Shown one piece after another: positions 33,596 to 48,040 of a DNA stretch of 64,000 bases (the first letter of the stretch is position 1; each line of letters starts with the position of its first letter). This stretch comes from Rhynchospora pubera (lineage: Eukaryota; Streptophyta; Magnoliopsida; Poales; Cyperaceae): the NCBI GenBank assembly GCA_028095005.1, contig CM051459.1, positions 4,269,190 to 4,333,189 on the forward strand. The letters run 5' to 3'. The translations under genes and the position numbers were made by a program. The notes beneath the pieces were generated by a model, which was not told where the DNA came from, did not search any database, and saw nothing but the letters and a program-made list of their open reading frames with translations.

Positions 33596-33968
33596 TTGGC
33601 TAAAGTATACTCCAGCATACGAATCAAACCCGTTTGCTGGAGTCGTTTCACAAAATCTAAAATTCAAATAGTCGATCTAAACCATTCAAGTTGTTCTCCA
33701 TATAGAAATATCCTTCAAGACCAAATTTTATATTTTTTCGATTTTTTTTGCTATATATTATGCTATTTTCAAATTGAAGGATCAGAAATACTTCTTTACA
33801 TGCTTTTTGAAAATAGCATAATATATAGCAAAAAAATTCGAAAAAAATATAAATTTTGGTTTCTAGGAGATTTCAATATGAAGAACAATTTGAACGGTTT
33901 GGATCGACTATATGAATTTTAGATTTCGAGAAACGACTCCAGTATACGAACAATCTGTATGCTGGAGT
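33595..33968. mobile_element. Palindromic MITE (ATTGGCTAAAGTATACTCC type), copy 2, 3' truncated
   Basis: Starts attggctaaagtatactcca like the copy at 10665. The right arm stops after gtatgctggagt, lacking the last about 12 bases (atactttagcca) present in copy 1, and passes without spacer into satellite sequence. Confidence 0.85.
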
Positions 33969-36900
33969 TCAAAGCGATTTCATCATAATAATCTATATTT
34001 AAACTTTTTATACTCTCTAGAATATGATTCATAACTTATCTATTCAGAAAGATTTGATTATACATGGTAATTACATATATAAAATCTAAATAATGCAATT
34101 TTGAGCATCATTTGAGAATTTTAATTGTTTCTCGATCCATTCTAAGTAATTTCATCACAATAAACTACATTTAAACTCTTTATACTGCCTTGGATATGAT
34201 TTCAAATGTTATTTATTCAAAAAGCTTGGATTATACATGGTAATTACGCATATAAATTGCAGATAATGCAATTCTGGGCATCATTCGGGCCTTTCAATCG
34301 TTTCTGGATTCATTCTAAACTTTTTCATCACAATAATCTGCATTTAAACACTTTATACATTCTGAAAAATATGATTAATATGTTATTCACTTCCAAAGAT
34401 TGGATTAAACATGGTTATTATGCATATAAATAGCAAATAATGCAATTCAGAGTAGCATTCAAGCATTTCGATCATTTCTGAATTCATTCTATGTCATTTA
34501 ATTAAAATAATCTATATTTAAACTCTTTATACTGTTTAGAATATGATTCATATGTTATTTATTCAAAAAGATTGGATTATACATGGTAGTTACTCACATA
34601 AATTGCAAATATTGCAATTCTGAGCATAATTTGAGCATTTTAATCGTTCCTCGATTCATTCTATCTCATTTCATCATAGTAAACTATATTTAAACTCTTT
34701 ATACTGCCTAGAATATGATTCATAAGTTTTTATTCAAAAAAGATTGGATTATACATGGTAATTACGCATATAAATTGCAGATAATGCAATTCAGAGCATC
34801 ATTTGAGCTTTTCAATCGTTTCTAGATTCATTCAAAGTCATTTCATCACAATAATCTGCATTTAAACACTTTATACATTCTGGAATATGATTAATATGTT
34901 ATTCATTTCAAAAGAATGGATTAAACATAGTTATAATGCATATAAATAGCAAATAATGCAATTCAGAGCAATGTTCGAGCATTTCAAACTTTTTGGATTC
35001 GTTCTAAGTCATTTCATCACAATAAACTACATTTAAACTCCATATACTGTCTACAATATTATTCATATGTTATTTATTCAAAAATATTGGATTATACATG
35101 GTAATTACACATATAAAAAGCAAATAATGCAATTCTGAGCATCCTTTTAGCATTTTAATCATTTCTCAATTAATTCTAGATCATTTCATCACAATAATCT
35201 ACATGTAAACTCTTTATACAGTCGAGAAAATGATTAATATGTTATTTATTCCAAATGATTGCATTAAACGTAGTAATTACGTATATAAATAGCAAATAAT
35301 ACAATTGTTAGCAACATTCGATCATTTCACTCGTTTGTGGATTCATTCTAAATCACTGCATCAAAATAATCTATATTTAAACTATTTATACTATCCAGAA
35401 TAAGATTCATAAGTTATTCATTCAATAGATTTGATTATACATGGCAATTACACATCTAAAGTGTATATAGTTGAATTCTTAGCATCATTTGAGCATTTCA
35501 ATCGTTTCTGGATTCATTCTAAGTCATTACATCACAATAATTTACATTTAAACTTTTTATACTGTCCAGAATATTATTAATATGTTATTTATTGTAAAAT
35601 ATTAGATTATACATGGTAATTACTCATATAAAATGCAAATAATGCATTTCTGAGAATCATTTGAGAATTTCAATTGTTTCCGGATTCATTCTAAGTCATT
35701 TCATCACAATAATCTGTATTTAAGCTTTTTATACTCCCTAGAATATGATTCATAACATATTTATTCAAAAAAGATTGGATTATACATAGTAATTACGCAT
35801 ATGAAATGCAAATAATGCAATTTTGAGCATCATTTGAGTATTTTAATCGTTTCTTGATTCATTCTAAGTCATTTCAACACAATAATCTACATTTAAACTC
35901 TTTATACTATCGAGAAAATGATTAATAAGCTATTTATTCCAAAATATTGGATTAAATATAGTAATTATGCATACAAAAAGCAAATAATACAATTCTCAAC
36001 AACATTCGAGCATTTCAATAGTTCCTGGATTCATTCTAAATATCTGCATCCCAATAATCTACATTTAAACTATTTATACTCTCTAGAATATGATTCATAT
36101 ATTATTAATTCAAAAAGATTTGATTATACATCGTAATTACGCAGATAAAGTGTAAATAATTGAATTCTAAGCGTCATTTGAGCATTTCAATAGTTTTTGG
36201 ATTCATTCTAAGTCATTACATCACAATAATTTATATTTAAACTCTTTATACTGTCTAGAATATGATTCATATGTTATTTATCGAAAAACAATTGGATTAT
36301 ACATGGTAATTACGCATATTAAATGCAAATAGTGCAATTCTTAGAATCATTTGAGCATTTCAATCATTTTTGGATTCATTCGAAGTCATTACATCACAAT
36401 AATCTACATTTAAACTCTTTATACTGTCTAGAATATGGTTCATATGTTATTTATCCATAAATATTAGATTATACATGGTAATTACGCATATAAAATGCAA
36501 ATAATGCAATTCTGAGTATCATTTGCGAATTTTAATAGTTTTTCGATTCATTCTAAGTGATTTTGTCATAATAATATATATTTAAACTCCTTATACTTTT
36601 TAGAATATGATTCATGTGTTATTTATTCAAAAAGATTGGATTATATACGATAATTACGCATATAAAGTGCGAATAATGCAATTTTGAGCATTTCAATCAT
36701 TTATGGATTGTTTCTAAGTCATTTCATCACAATAAACTAAAGTTAAACTCTTTATACTGTCTAGAATATGATTCATATGTAATTAATTCGAAAACATTGA
36801 ATTGTACATGATAATTACGCATATAAAGTGCAAATAATGCAATTCTGAGTATCATTTGAACTTTTCAATCGTTTCTGATTTTATTCTAAGTCATTTCATC

Positions 36901-39900
36901 AGAATAATTACATGGTAATTACGTATGGTAATTACGCAAATAAAATGCAAATAATGAAATTCTGAGCATCATTTGAGCATTTTAATCATTTCTCGATTCA
37001 ATCTAAGTCATTTTGTCACAATATTATTTAAACTCTTTGTTTTGTCTAGAATATTATTAAAATGTTATTCATTCCAAAAGATTGGATTGAACATAGTAAT
37101 TATGTATATAAATAGCAAATAATGCAATTCTGAGCATCATTTGAGCATTTTAATCGCTTCTCGATTCATTCTAAGTCATTTGATCAGAATAATCTACATT
37201 TAAACTCTTTTTATTGTCTAGAATATGATTCATATGTTATTAACTCAAAAAGATTGGATTATACATGTTAATTACACATATAAAATGCAAATAATGAAAT
37301 TCTGAGCATCATTTGAGCTTTTTAATCTTTTTCTGGATTCATTCTAAGTCATTACATCACAATAATCTACATTTAAACTCTTTATACTGTCTAGAATATG
37401 GTTCATATGTTATTTTTTCATAAATATTAGATCATACATGGTAATTATGCATATAAAATGCAAATAATGTAATTCTGAGCATCATTTGAGCATTTTCATC
37501 GCTTCTCGATTCATTCTAAGTCATTTCATCAACATAATCTATATTTAAACTCTTTATACTGTCTATAATATGACTAATATGTTATTCATTCCAAAAGATT
37601 AAATTAAACATAGTAATTATGCATATAAATATCAAAAAATGCAATTCAGAGCATCATTCGAGCATTTCAATCGTTTCTGGATTCATTCTAAACCATTGCA
37701 TCACAATAATCTATATTTAAACTTTATATACTTTCTAGAATATGATTCATATGTTATTTATTAAAAAAGTTTGGATTATACATAGTAATTACACATATAA
37801 AGTATAAAGGATTAAATTCTTAGCATCATTTGAGCATTTCAATCATTTTCTGATTCATTCTAAGTCATTACATCACAATAATTTACATCTAAACTCTTTA
37901 TACTGTCTAGAATATGATTCAAATGTTCCTTATTCAAAAATATTGGATTATACATGGTAATTACGCATATAAAGTGTAAATAATGCAATTCTGAAACTGA
38001 ATTATTTGCATTTTATATGCGTAAATAACATGCATGATCCAATCTTTTTGAATAAATAAGTTATGAATCATATTCTTGAGAGTATAAAAAGTTAAATGTA
38101 GATTATTGTGATGAAATCTCTTCGAATGAATCCAGAAACAATTGAAATGCTCGAATGATGCTCATAATTGCATTATTTGCACTATATATGCGTAATTACC
38201 AATTATAATCAAATATTATTTGCACTGAGAAGAAATGATTTAGAATGAATCGAGAAATGATTAAAATGATCAAAAGATGCTTAGAATTGAACTATTTGCA
38301 TTTTATATGTATAATTACCAGGTATTATCCAATCTTTTTGAATAAATATCATTTGAATCATATTCAAGGAAATATAGAGAGTTTAAATATAATTTATTAT
38401 GATGTAATGAGTTAGAATGAATCAAGAAACTATTAAAATGCTCAAATGATGCTCAGAATTGCATTATTTGCAATTTATGTGAGTAGTTACCATGTATAAT
38501 CTAATCTTTTTCAATAAATAACATATGAATAATACTCTAGACAGTATATTGAGTTTAAATGTAGATTATTGTGATTAAATGACTTAGAATGAATCGAGAA
38601 ATTATTAAAACGCTCCAATGATGCTCAGAATTGCATTATTTGCATTTTATATGCGTAATTACCATGTATAATACAATATTTTTGAATAAATAACATATGA
38701 ATCATATTCCAGATAGTATAAAGAGTTTAAATGAAGATTATTGTGATTATATGACTTTGAATGAATCCAGAAATGACTGAAATGCTCGAATGATACTCAG
38801 AATTGCTCTATTTTCGCAATTTATATGCGTAATTACCTTATTTATTCCAATGTTTTTTTAATAAATAACATATGAATGAAATTCTAGAGAGTATAAAGAG
38901 TTTATATGTAGATTATTGTGATGAAATGGCTTAGAATGAATTCAGAAATAATTGGAATGCTCGAATGATGCTTAGAATTTCATTATTTGAAATTTAAATG
39001 CGTAATTACCATGTATAATCCAATTTTTTGAATAAATAATATTTAAATCATATTCAAGGCTGTATAAACAATTTACAAGTAGTTTATTGTGATGAAATGA
39101 CTTAGAATGTATCAAGAAACGATTAAAATGCTCAAATGACGCACAGAATTGCATTTTTTACATTTTATATGTGCAATTGCAATGTACAATCCAATTTTTT
39201 TTGAATATATAACATATGAATCATATTCTAGACAGTTAAAGAATTATATGTAAATTATTTGATATAATGACTTAGAATGAATCAGAAAACGATTGAAATG
39301 CTCAAATAATGCTAGCAATTCAATTATTTACACTTTATATGTGTAATTACCATGTATAATCCAAACCTTTTGAATAACTAACATATGAATAATATTCTAA
39401 AAAGTATAAGTAGTTTAAATGTAGATTACTATGATGAAATGACTTAGAATGAATTCAGAAACGATTGAAATGCTAGAATAATGCTCTGAATTGCAGTATT
39501 TGCAATTTATATGCATAATTACTATGTTTAATACAATATTTTAGAATGAATAACATATTAATCATATTCCAGAATCTATAAAGAGTTTAAATGTAGATTA
39601 TTGTTATGAAATGACTTAGAATGAATCCAGAAAAGATTGAAAAGCTCAAATAATGCTCTGAATTGAAATATTTGCTATTTATATGCATATTTACTATGTT
39701 TAATCCAATCTTTTGGAATGAATAATATATTAATCATATTGTAGACAGTTTGAAGAGTTTAAATGTTGATCACTGAGAAGAAATGATTTAGAATGAATCG
39801 AGAAACGATTAAAATGCTCAAAAGATGTTTAGAATTGCACTATTTGTATTTTATATGTGTAATCATTTGAATCATATGCAAGGAAGTATAGAGAGTTTAA

Positions 39901-40133
39901 ATATAATTTATTATGATGAAATGAGTTAGAATGAATCAAGAAACTATTAAAATGTTCAAATGATGCTCAGAATTGCATTATTTGCAATTTATGTGAGTAG
40001 TTACCATGTATAATCTAATCTTTTTCAATAAATAACATATGAATCATACTCTAGACAGTATAATGAGTTTAAATGTAGATTATTGTGATTAAATGACTAA
40101 GAATGAATCTAGAAATGATTAAAACGCTCAAAT

Positions 40134-41797
40134 TGTCACACCCCGAACCAAATCAGAATCCGAGAAGGACAACCCCGCCACGTGCATACACTCTATTGTA
40201 TACACGTAAGGCTAAATTTTTAGTATCTTAGACACAGTAAATCACAAAATAATGTCATTATAATAATACCAAATTTAAAGTACACAAAAGATCAATATCT
40301 GAAGAAACTCAGATATCATATGACATCATCCAGCAACGGTAAGCGATCTTTATCTTCGGATCGCCTTCAGTCAGACCTGAACCTGCTCCACAAATGAAAA
40401 TTTTGTGGGCTGAGTACGCGAATACTCAGTGTGGTAATAGAGTGAGCCTTCGATCTGGTTAACTCTAGCTAGAACCAAACCATACTTTGAGTTAAGCATT
40501 TTAACACCTATAATGCACAAACTAAGTGTCAATTTAATATTACAATGAAAGTATCCCACGAATCATGACATGCTCAAATAAACTAAAAAAAAATATCTGG
40601 AGAAACAGAAAGTAATACTTAGCATACATAAGTACGAAACAATGATATAATAATACGAGAATCAAGCACCCGCACTTAACGGTCAAGTTTGTATCAATCC
40701 AACTCACAAGACCCAATAAACAAATAATGTCAACACACGTGCCCACAGAACAACCTACGCGTAAATGCTCGACAACTCGTAAGTGCCCCGTCCCTACATC
40801 CCCCGTCGAGGAGTAGGCAGTAATACACGGTACCGGTAAACTGACGCATGGGGGTCGAGAGGAAGTCTGATATAACGGCACATTCAACTCAGAGATCAAA
40901 TCAGGTCCAAATGAATATATAATACAACAATGATAACCACTGTCTCGATCAGCCCCAAATGCAAGTGTTGATTAACAGCACTTTTAAGTATAATAATCAC
41001 ATTTTTAATATGCATGCATATCCTATATATGCAAGACTAATCTTTCATTAATGGCATGCACTTAACTGTTTACTTAATGTTACTGACATGAAATGCACAC
41101 AATAAATTAATGATTTAATTACTAGACTAGAGAATAAACAAAACCTAAGGCATCCACACCTGAATTGACAGATATAGAGAGAGCTGCATTTGTGAAACAT
41201 CAGCGAATTAACTCCTTGTCTTCGCTTAGCATCTCTTACTCAGATCAGTAATTAGCGAACTACACCTGAGTAGTCTGACTGATTACCTGACGTTCGAAAA
41301 AAATTACCGATTAGACTAACGATCTACCCAGTTATCCCAAACTTAAATCAAATTTCTAGTTAGGTGTTCTAGACCATGCTTACGAGCCACAGAGTTTACA
41401 AGAAATTCTATTTTGAAATATAATGTTTTATTAATCAAGCCATTTATAAAATATTTGTGTTAGTTTAATAATATCCATTTTATTCTAAAAAGCATGCATC
41501 ATAGATTATTAACGTATATACATATGAATTATTCTTATTTTGTGGTTACTCGTATTTTATTTACTAGTGTCTATTGTATTATTATTTGTAAATACAACTG
41601 TTTAATTAATATTATTTAACGTGTTTTAGAAAGTATTTATATATTTATATAGGTAAGTCTAAAGTCTTTATGTTACTTCAAAATATGTGTAACATGCTTA
41701 TTTTATAACATATACTTATTTAAGAAAAACTTAATTATGTTCTCATGTTGCTTAAAAGAAATATAAGTGTATATGGATTGTGTACCATTTAGAAGAT

Positions 41798-41846
<49 letters not shown>

Positions 41847-43055
41847 ATATATAATTCTTAACAATAACAAATTATTAAATAAATTTATTTATAACAATCT
41901 ATTAGCTTGTCACGCAATCACTTTAACGGTTATATGTATATTTCAATTTACTAAATCAATAATTTGTTGGTATTCTATTCCAAGGGTTAAATTTAGCCAA
42001 CAATATTGCCTTCAAATAATTTTCCAAAACTTAATTTCGGTTTCCACTTCATTAAGTAAATTATACTTTAATGATAATCTTTTTATTAACTCTCGGTTAT
42101 TAGTCAATATATAGTTAATTAAATGTCTAAACAGATTCTTAGTTTATATCAAATATAAATATAGATCTCGGTCTAGTAATGGAATTTGAGTATTTAATTA
42201 ATGTGTTAAGGTATTAATTATATATATCACATTTTTGCACAAGTGACAATTTCAAACAAACATCAATTGGTTTCATGTACGGACAAGTATCTAATTGAGT
42301 TCTAAATTTTTTATTCACACACTTAATATAATTAATCAAGATACAGAGCAAGCATTCATTTAATTCTTTGAGGTAACTAAGCAATCAACAACTCAAATTC
42401 GTGCACACTCGAAGCTAAATTAATTTAAGAAGAAAAGTTAAGGAAAAGCCAAATAGAAGTTTTACCAAAAACAAAAGTTAAGAGGATGGACGGAGGGGCC
42501 TCAGCTACATCCGCCAGATGCCATCAAACATTGAGGTAAGGAGATGAGATCAAGAAAAGAATAGTGAATGACAGAAGGAAGGAAAAGGGGTCAGATGAGG
42601 GAGGCGGCATGGAAAAGAATAGAGAAAATAATGAGAAGATGAGGACGGAAGAGAGAAGATAAGAGAGAGGCAGCCGACTTCTTAGTCGGTTTGTTAAGTC
42701 AGGATTTTCTGTGGCAACAATATTCAAACAACCGAATTGAAACAAGCCAAAATGAATCAAATCCAACGGTTGATATAAATTCTATGAATAAATTTACATC
42801 GAACGTGATAAGTCTATGATAATTTCAGATCAAACAGCTTGAATTTTGTGAGATTTTAATTATACATAATTTCTTAGAATTTCTTTATAAATTATTAATC
42901 TATAATAATTTTATTAAGTTTTAATTTGGTTTAGAAATTAATTAACATCGTTTTAAAATTTGTTTTATTTGTTTTCTTGAGATTTTATTAATATTTATTA
43001 TTTTCAAAATAAAATATTCGTTATTATTATTATTTTCATTTTGCAGGATTTTACA
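40134..43055 (-). mobile_element. Solo-LTR-like insertion in the satellite (2.9 kb)
   Basis: Starts TGTCACACCCCG, ends GGATTTTACA, and is bounded by a perfect 5-bp duplication (CAAAT at 40129-40133 and 43056-43060). Satellite sequence continues on both sides. TG...CA ends with a 5-bp duplication are the signature of LTR retrotransposon integration. No gag/pol reading frame or internal second LTR is seen, so a solo LTR is the simplest reading. A terminus like CGGGGTGTGACA is usually the 3' end of chromovirus-type Ty3/gypsy LTRs, so the LTR probably points to the minus strand. Contains a TA run at 41808-41843. Confidence 0.82.
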
Positions 43056-46000
43056 CAAATAATGCTCAGAATTGCATTATTTGCATTTTATATGCGTAAT
43101 TACCATGTATAATACAATATTTTTGAATAAATAACATATGAATCATATTCCAGATTGTATAAAGAGTTTAAATGTAGATTATTGTGATGTAATGACAAAG
43201 AATGAATCTAGAAACAGTTGAAATGCACGAATGATGCACAGAATTGTATTATTAGCACTTTATATGCGTAATTACCATGTATAATCCAATCTTTTTGAAT
43301 AAATAACATTTGAATCATATTCAAGGTAGTATTAAGAGTTTAAATGTAGTTTATTGTGATGAAATGAGTTTGAATGAATCGAGAAATGATTAAAATGCTC
43401 AAAAGATGCTCAGAATTGCATTATTTGCATTTTATACGCGAAATTACCATGTATAATCCAATCTTTTACAACAAATAACATATAAATCATATTCTAGTCT
43501 GTATAAAGAGATTAAATATAAATTATTGTGATGTTAATGACTTGGAATGAATCCAGAAACGATTGAAATACACAAATGATGCTAAGAATTCAATTATTTA
43601 CAATTTATATGAGTAATTACCATGTAATAATCCAATCTTTTTGAATGAATAACATATGAATCATATTCTAGAGAGTATAAATAGTTTACATGTAGATTAT
43701 TTTGATGCAGTGATTTAGAATAAATCCAGAAACATTCCAATGTTGCTGAGAATTGTATTATTGTTATTTATATGCATAATTACTTTGTTTAATCCAATCT
43801 TTAGGATTGAATAACATATTAATCATATTCTAGAAAGTATGAAGAGTTTAAATGTAGATTATTGTGATGAAATGACTTAGAATGAATCGAGAAACGATTA
43901 AAATGCTCAAATAACGCTCAGAATTGCATTATTTGCATTTTATATGTGTAATTACCATGTATAATCCAATCTTTTTGAATAAACAACATATGAATAATAG
44001 AATAGACAGTATAAGGAGTTTAAATGTACATTATTGTCATGAAACGACTTAGAATGAATGCAGAAACGATTTTAAAGCTCCAATGTTGCTCATAATTGCA
44101 TTATTTGATATTTACATGCATAATAACTATGTTTAGTCCAATCTTTTGGAATGAATAACATATTCTTTATATTCCAGAATGTATAAAGAGTTTAAATGCA
44201 GATTATTGAGATGAAATGACTTATAATGAATCACGAAACAGTAGAAAAGCTCAAATTATGCTTTTAATTGCAATATTTGCTATTTATATATGCATAGTTA
44301 CTCTTTTCAATCCAATCTTTGGGAATGAATAACATATTAATCATATTCTAGATAGTATAAAGAGTTTAAATGTAGATTATTGTGATGTAATGACTTAGAA
44401 TGAATCTAGAAACAATTGAATGCTCAGAATTGCATTATTTGCACTTTATATGCATATTTACCATGTATGATCCAATCTTTTTGAATAAAATAACATACGA
44501 ATCATATTTTAGACAGTATAAGAAATTTAAATGTAGATTATTGTGATGAAATAACTTAGAATGAATCCAGAAACGATTGTAATACTCGAACATTGCCCGG
44601 AATTGCATTATTTGTTATTTATATGCATAATAACTATGTTTAATCCAATCTTCTGAAATTAATAACATATTAATCATATTCCAGAATGTATAAAGTGTTT
44701 AAATGCAGATTATTGTGATTATATGACTTTGAATGAATCCAGAAATGACTGAAATGCTCGAATGATACTCAGAATTGCTCTATTTTCGTAATTTATATGC
44801 GTAATTACCTTGTTTAAAGAGTTTATATGTAGATTATTGTGATGAAATGGCTTAGAATGAATTCAGAAATAATTGGAATTCTCGAATGATGCTTAGAATT
44901 TCATTATTTGAAATTTAAATGCATAATTACCATATATAATTTAATCTTTTTGAATAAATAATATTTAAATCATATTCAAGGCAGTATAAAGAATTTACAT
45001 GTAGTTTATTGTGATGAAATGACTTAGAATGCATCGAGAAACAATTAAAATGCTCAAATGACGCTCAAAATTGCATTATTTACATTTTAATGTGTAATTG
45101 CAATGTACAATCCAATTTTTTTTTAATAAATAACATATGAATCATATTCTAGACAGTATAATGAATTATATGTAAATTATTTGATATAATGACTTAGAAT
45201 GAATCAGAAAAAGATTGAAATGCTCAAATAATGCTAAGAATTCAATTATTTACACTTTATATGTGTAATTACCATGTATAATCCAAACCTTTTGAATAAA
45301 TAACATATGAATAATATTCTAGAAAGTATAAGGAGTTTAAATGTAGATTATTATGATGAAATGACTTAGAATGAATTCAGAAACGATTGAAATGCTAGAA
45401 TAATGCTCTGAATTGCATTATTTGCAATTTATATGCATAATTACTATGTTTAATACAATATTTTAGAATGAATAACATATTAATCATATTCCAGAATGTA
45501 TAAAGAGTTTAAATGTAGATTATTGTTTATGAAATGACTTAGAATGAATCCAGAAACGATTGAAAAGCTCAAATAATGCTCTGAATTGAAATATTTGTTA
45601 TTTATATGCATATTTACTATGTTTATTCCAATCTTTTGGAATGAATAATATATTAATCATATTTGTAGACAGTTTGAAGAGTTTAAATGTTGATCACTGA
45701 GAAGAAATGATTTAGAATGAATCGAGAAACGATTAAAATGCTCAAAAGATGTTTAGAATTGCATTATTTGCATTTTATATGCGAAATTACTATGTATAAT
45801 CTAATCTTTTACAATAAATAACATATAAATCATATTCTAGACTGTATAAAGAGTTTAAATATAAATTATTGTGATGTAATGACTTGGAATGAATCCAGAA
45901 ACGATTGAAATACACAAATGATGCTAAGAATTCAATTATTTACACTGTATATGCATAATTACCATGTATAATCCAATCTTTTTGAATGAATAACATATGA

Positions 46001-48040
46001 ATCATATTCTAGAGAGTATAAATAGTTTACATGTAGATTATTTTGATGCAGTGATTTAGAATAAATCCAGAAACATTCGAATGTTGCTGAGAATTGTATT
46101 ATTGTTATTTATATGCATAATTACTTTATTTAATCCAATCTTTTGGATTGAATAACATATTAATCATATTCTAGAAAGTTTAAAAAGTTTAAATGTAGAT
46201 TATTGTGATGAAATGACTTGGAATGAATCGAGAAACGATTAAAATGCTCAAATAACGCTCAGAATTGCATTATTTGCATTTTATATGTGTAATTACCATG
46301 TATAATCCAATCTTTTTGAATAAACAACATATGAATAATAGCATAGACAGTATAAGGAGTTTAAATGTACATTATTGTCATGAAACGACTTAGAATGAAT
46401 GCAGAAACTATTTTAAACCTCCAATGTTCCTCATAATTGCATTATTTGATATTTATATGCATAATAACTATGTTTAATCCAATCTTTTGGAATGAATAAC
46501 ATATTCTTTATATTCCAGAATGTATGAAGAGTTTAAATGCAGATTATTGAGATGAAATGACTTATAATGAATCTAGAAACGGTTGAAAAGCTCAAATTAT
46601 GCTTTTAATTGCAATATTTGCTATTTATATGCATACTTACTCTTTTCAATCCAATCTTTGGGAATGAATAACATGTTAATCATATTCTAGATAGTATAAA
46701 GAGTTTAAATGTAGATTATTGTGATGTAATGACTTAAAATGAATCTAGAAACAATTGAAATGCTCAGAATTGCATTATTTGCACTTTATATGCATAATAC
46801 CATGTATGATCCAATCTTTTTTAATAAAATAACATATGAATCATATTCTAGACAGTATAAGAAATTTAAATGTAGATTATTGTGATGAAATAACTTAGAA
46901 TGAATCAAGAAACGATTGTAATGCTCGAACATTGCTCGGAATTGCATTATTTGTTATTTATATGCATAATAACTATGTTTAATCTAATCTTTTGAAATTA
47001 ATAACATATTAATCATATTCCAGAATGTATAAAGTGTTTAAATGCAGATTATTGTGATTATATGACTTTGAATGAATCCAGAAATGACTGAAATGCTTGA
47101 ATGATACTCAGAATTGCTCTATTTTCGCAATTTATATGCGTAATTACCTTGTTTAATCCAATATTTTTGTAATAAATAATATATGAATGAAATTCTAGAG
47201 AGTATAAAGAGTTTATATGTAGATTATTGTGATGAAATGGCTTAGAATGAATTCAAAAATAATTGGAATGCTCTAATGATGCTTAGAATTTCATTGTTTG
47301 AAATTTAAATGCGTAATTACCATGTTTAATCCAATTTTTTTGAATAAATAATATTTAAATCATATTCAAGGCTGTATAAACAATTTACAAGTAGTTTATT
47401 ATGATGAAATGACTTAGAATGTATCGAGAAACGATTAAAATGCTCAAATGACGCACAGAATTGCATTTTTTACATTTTATATGTGCAATTGCAATGTATA
47501 ATCCAATTTTTTTTGAATATATAACATATGAATCATATTCTAGACAGTATATGAAGTTTAAATGTAGATTATTTTGATTAAATGACTTAGAATGAATCCA
47601 GAAACAATGAAAAGCTCAAATGATGATCAGAATTGCATTATTTGCACTTTGTATGCGTAATTATCATGTATAATCCAATCTTTTTGAATTTATAACATAT
47701 GAATTATATTGTAGACATTATAAAGAGTTTAAATTTAGATTATTGTATTAAAATGAGTTAGAATGAATCGAGAAACGATTAAAATGGTCAAATAATGCTC
47801 ATAATTGCATTGTTTGCATTTTATATGCGTAATTACCATGTATAATCCAATCTTTTTGAATAAATAACATATGAATCATATTCCAGACAGTTAAAGGAGT
47901 TTAAATGTAGATGATTGTATTGAAATGGTTTAGAATGAATCCAGAAGCAATTGAAATGCTCAAATGGTGTTGAGAATTGCATTACTTGCAATTTATTTGT
48001 GTAATTACCATGTATAATCTAATATTTTTTAATAAATAAC

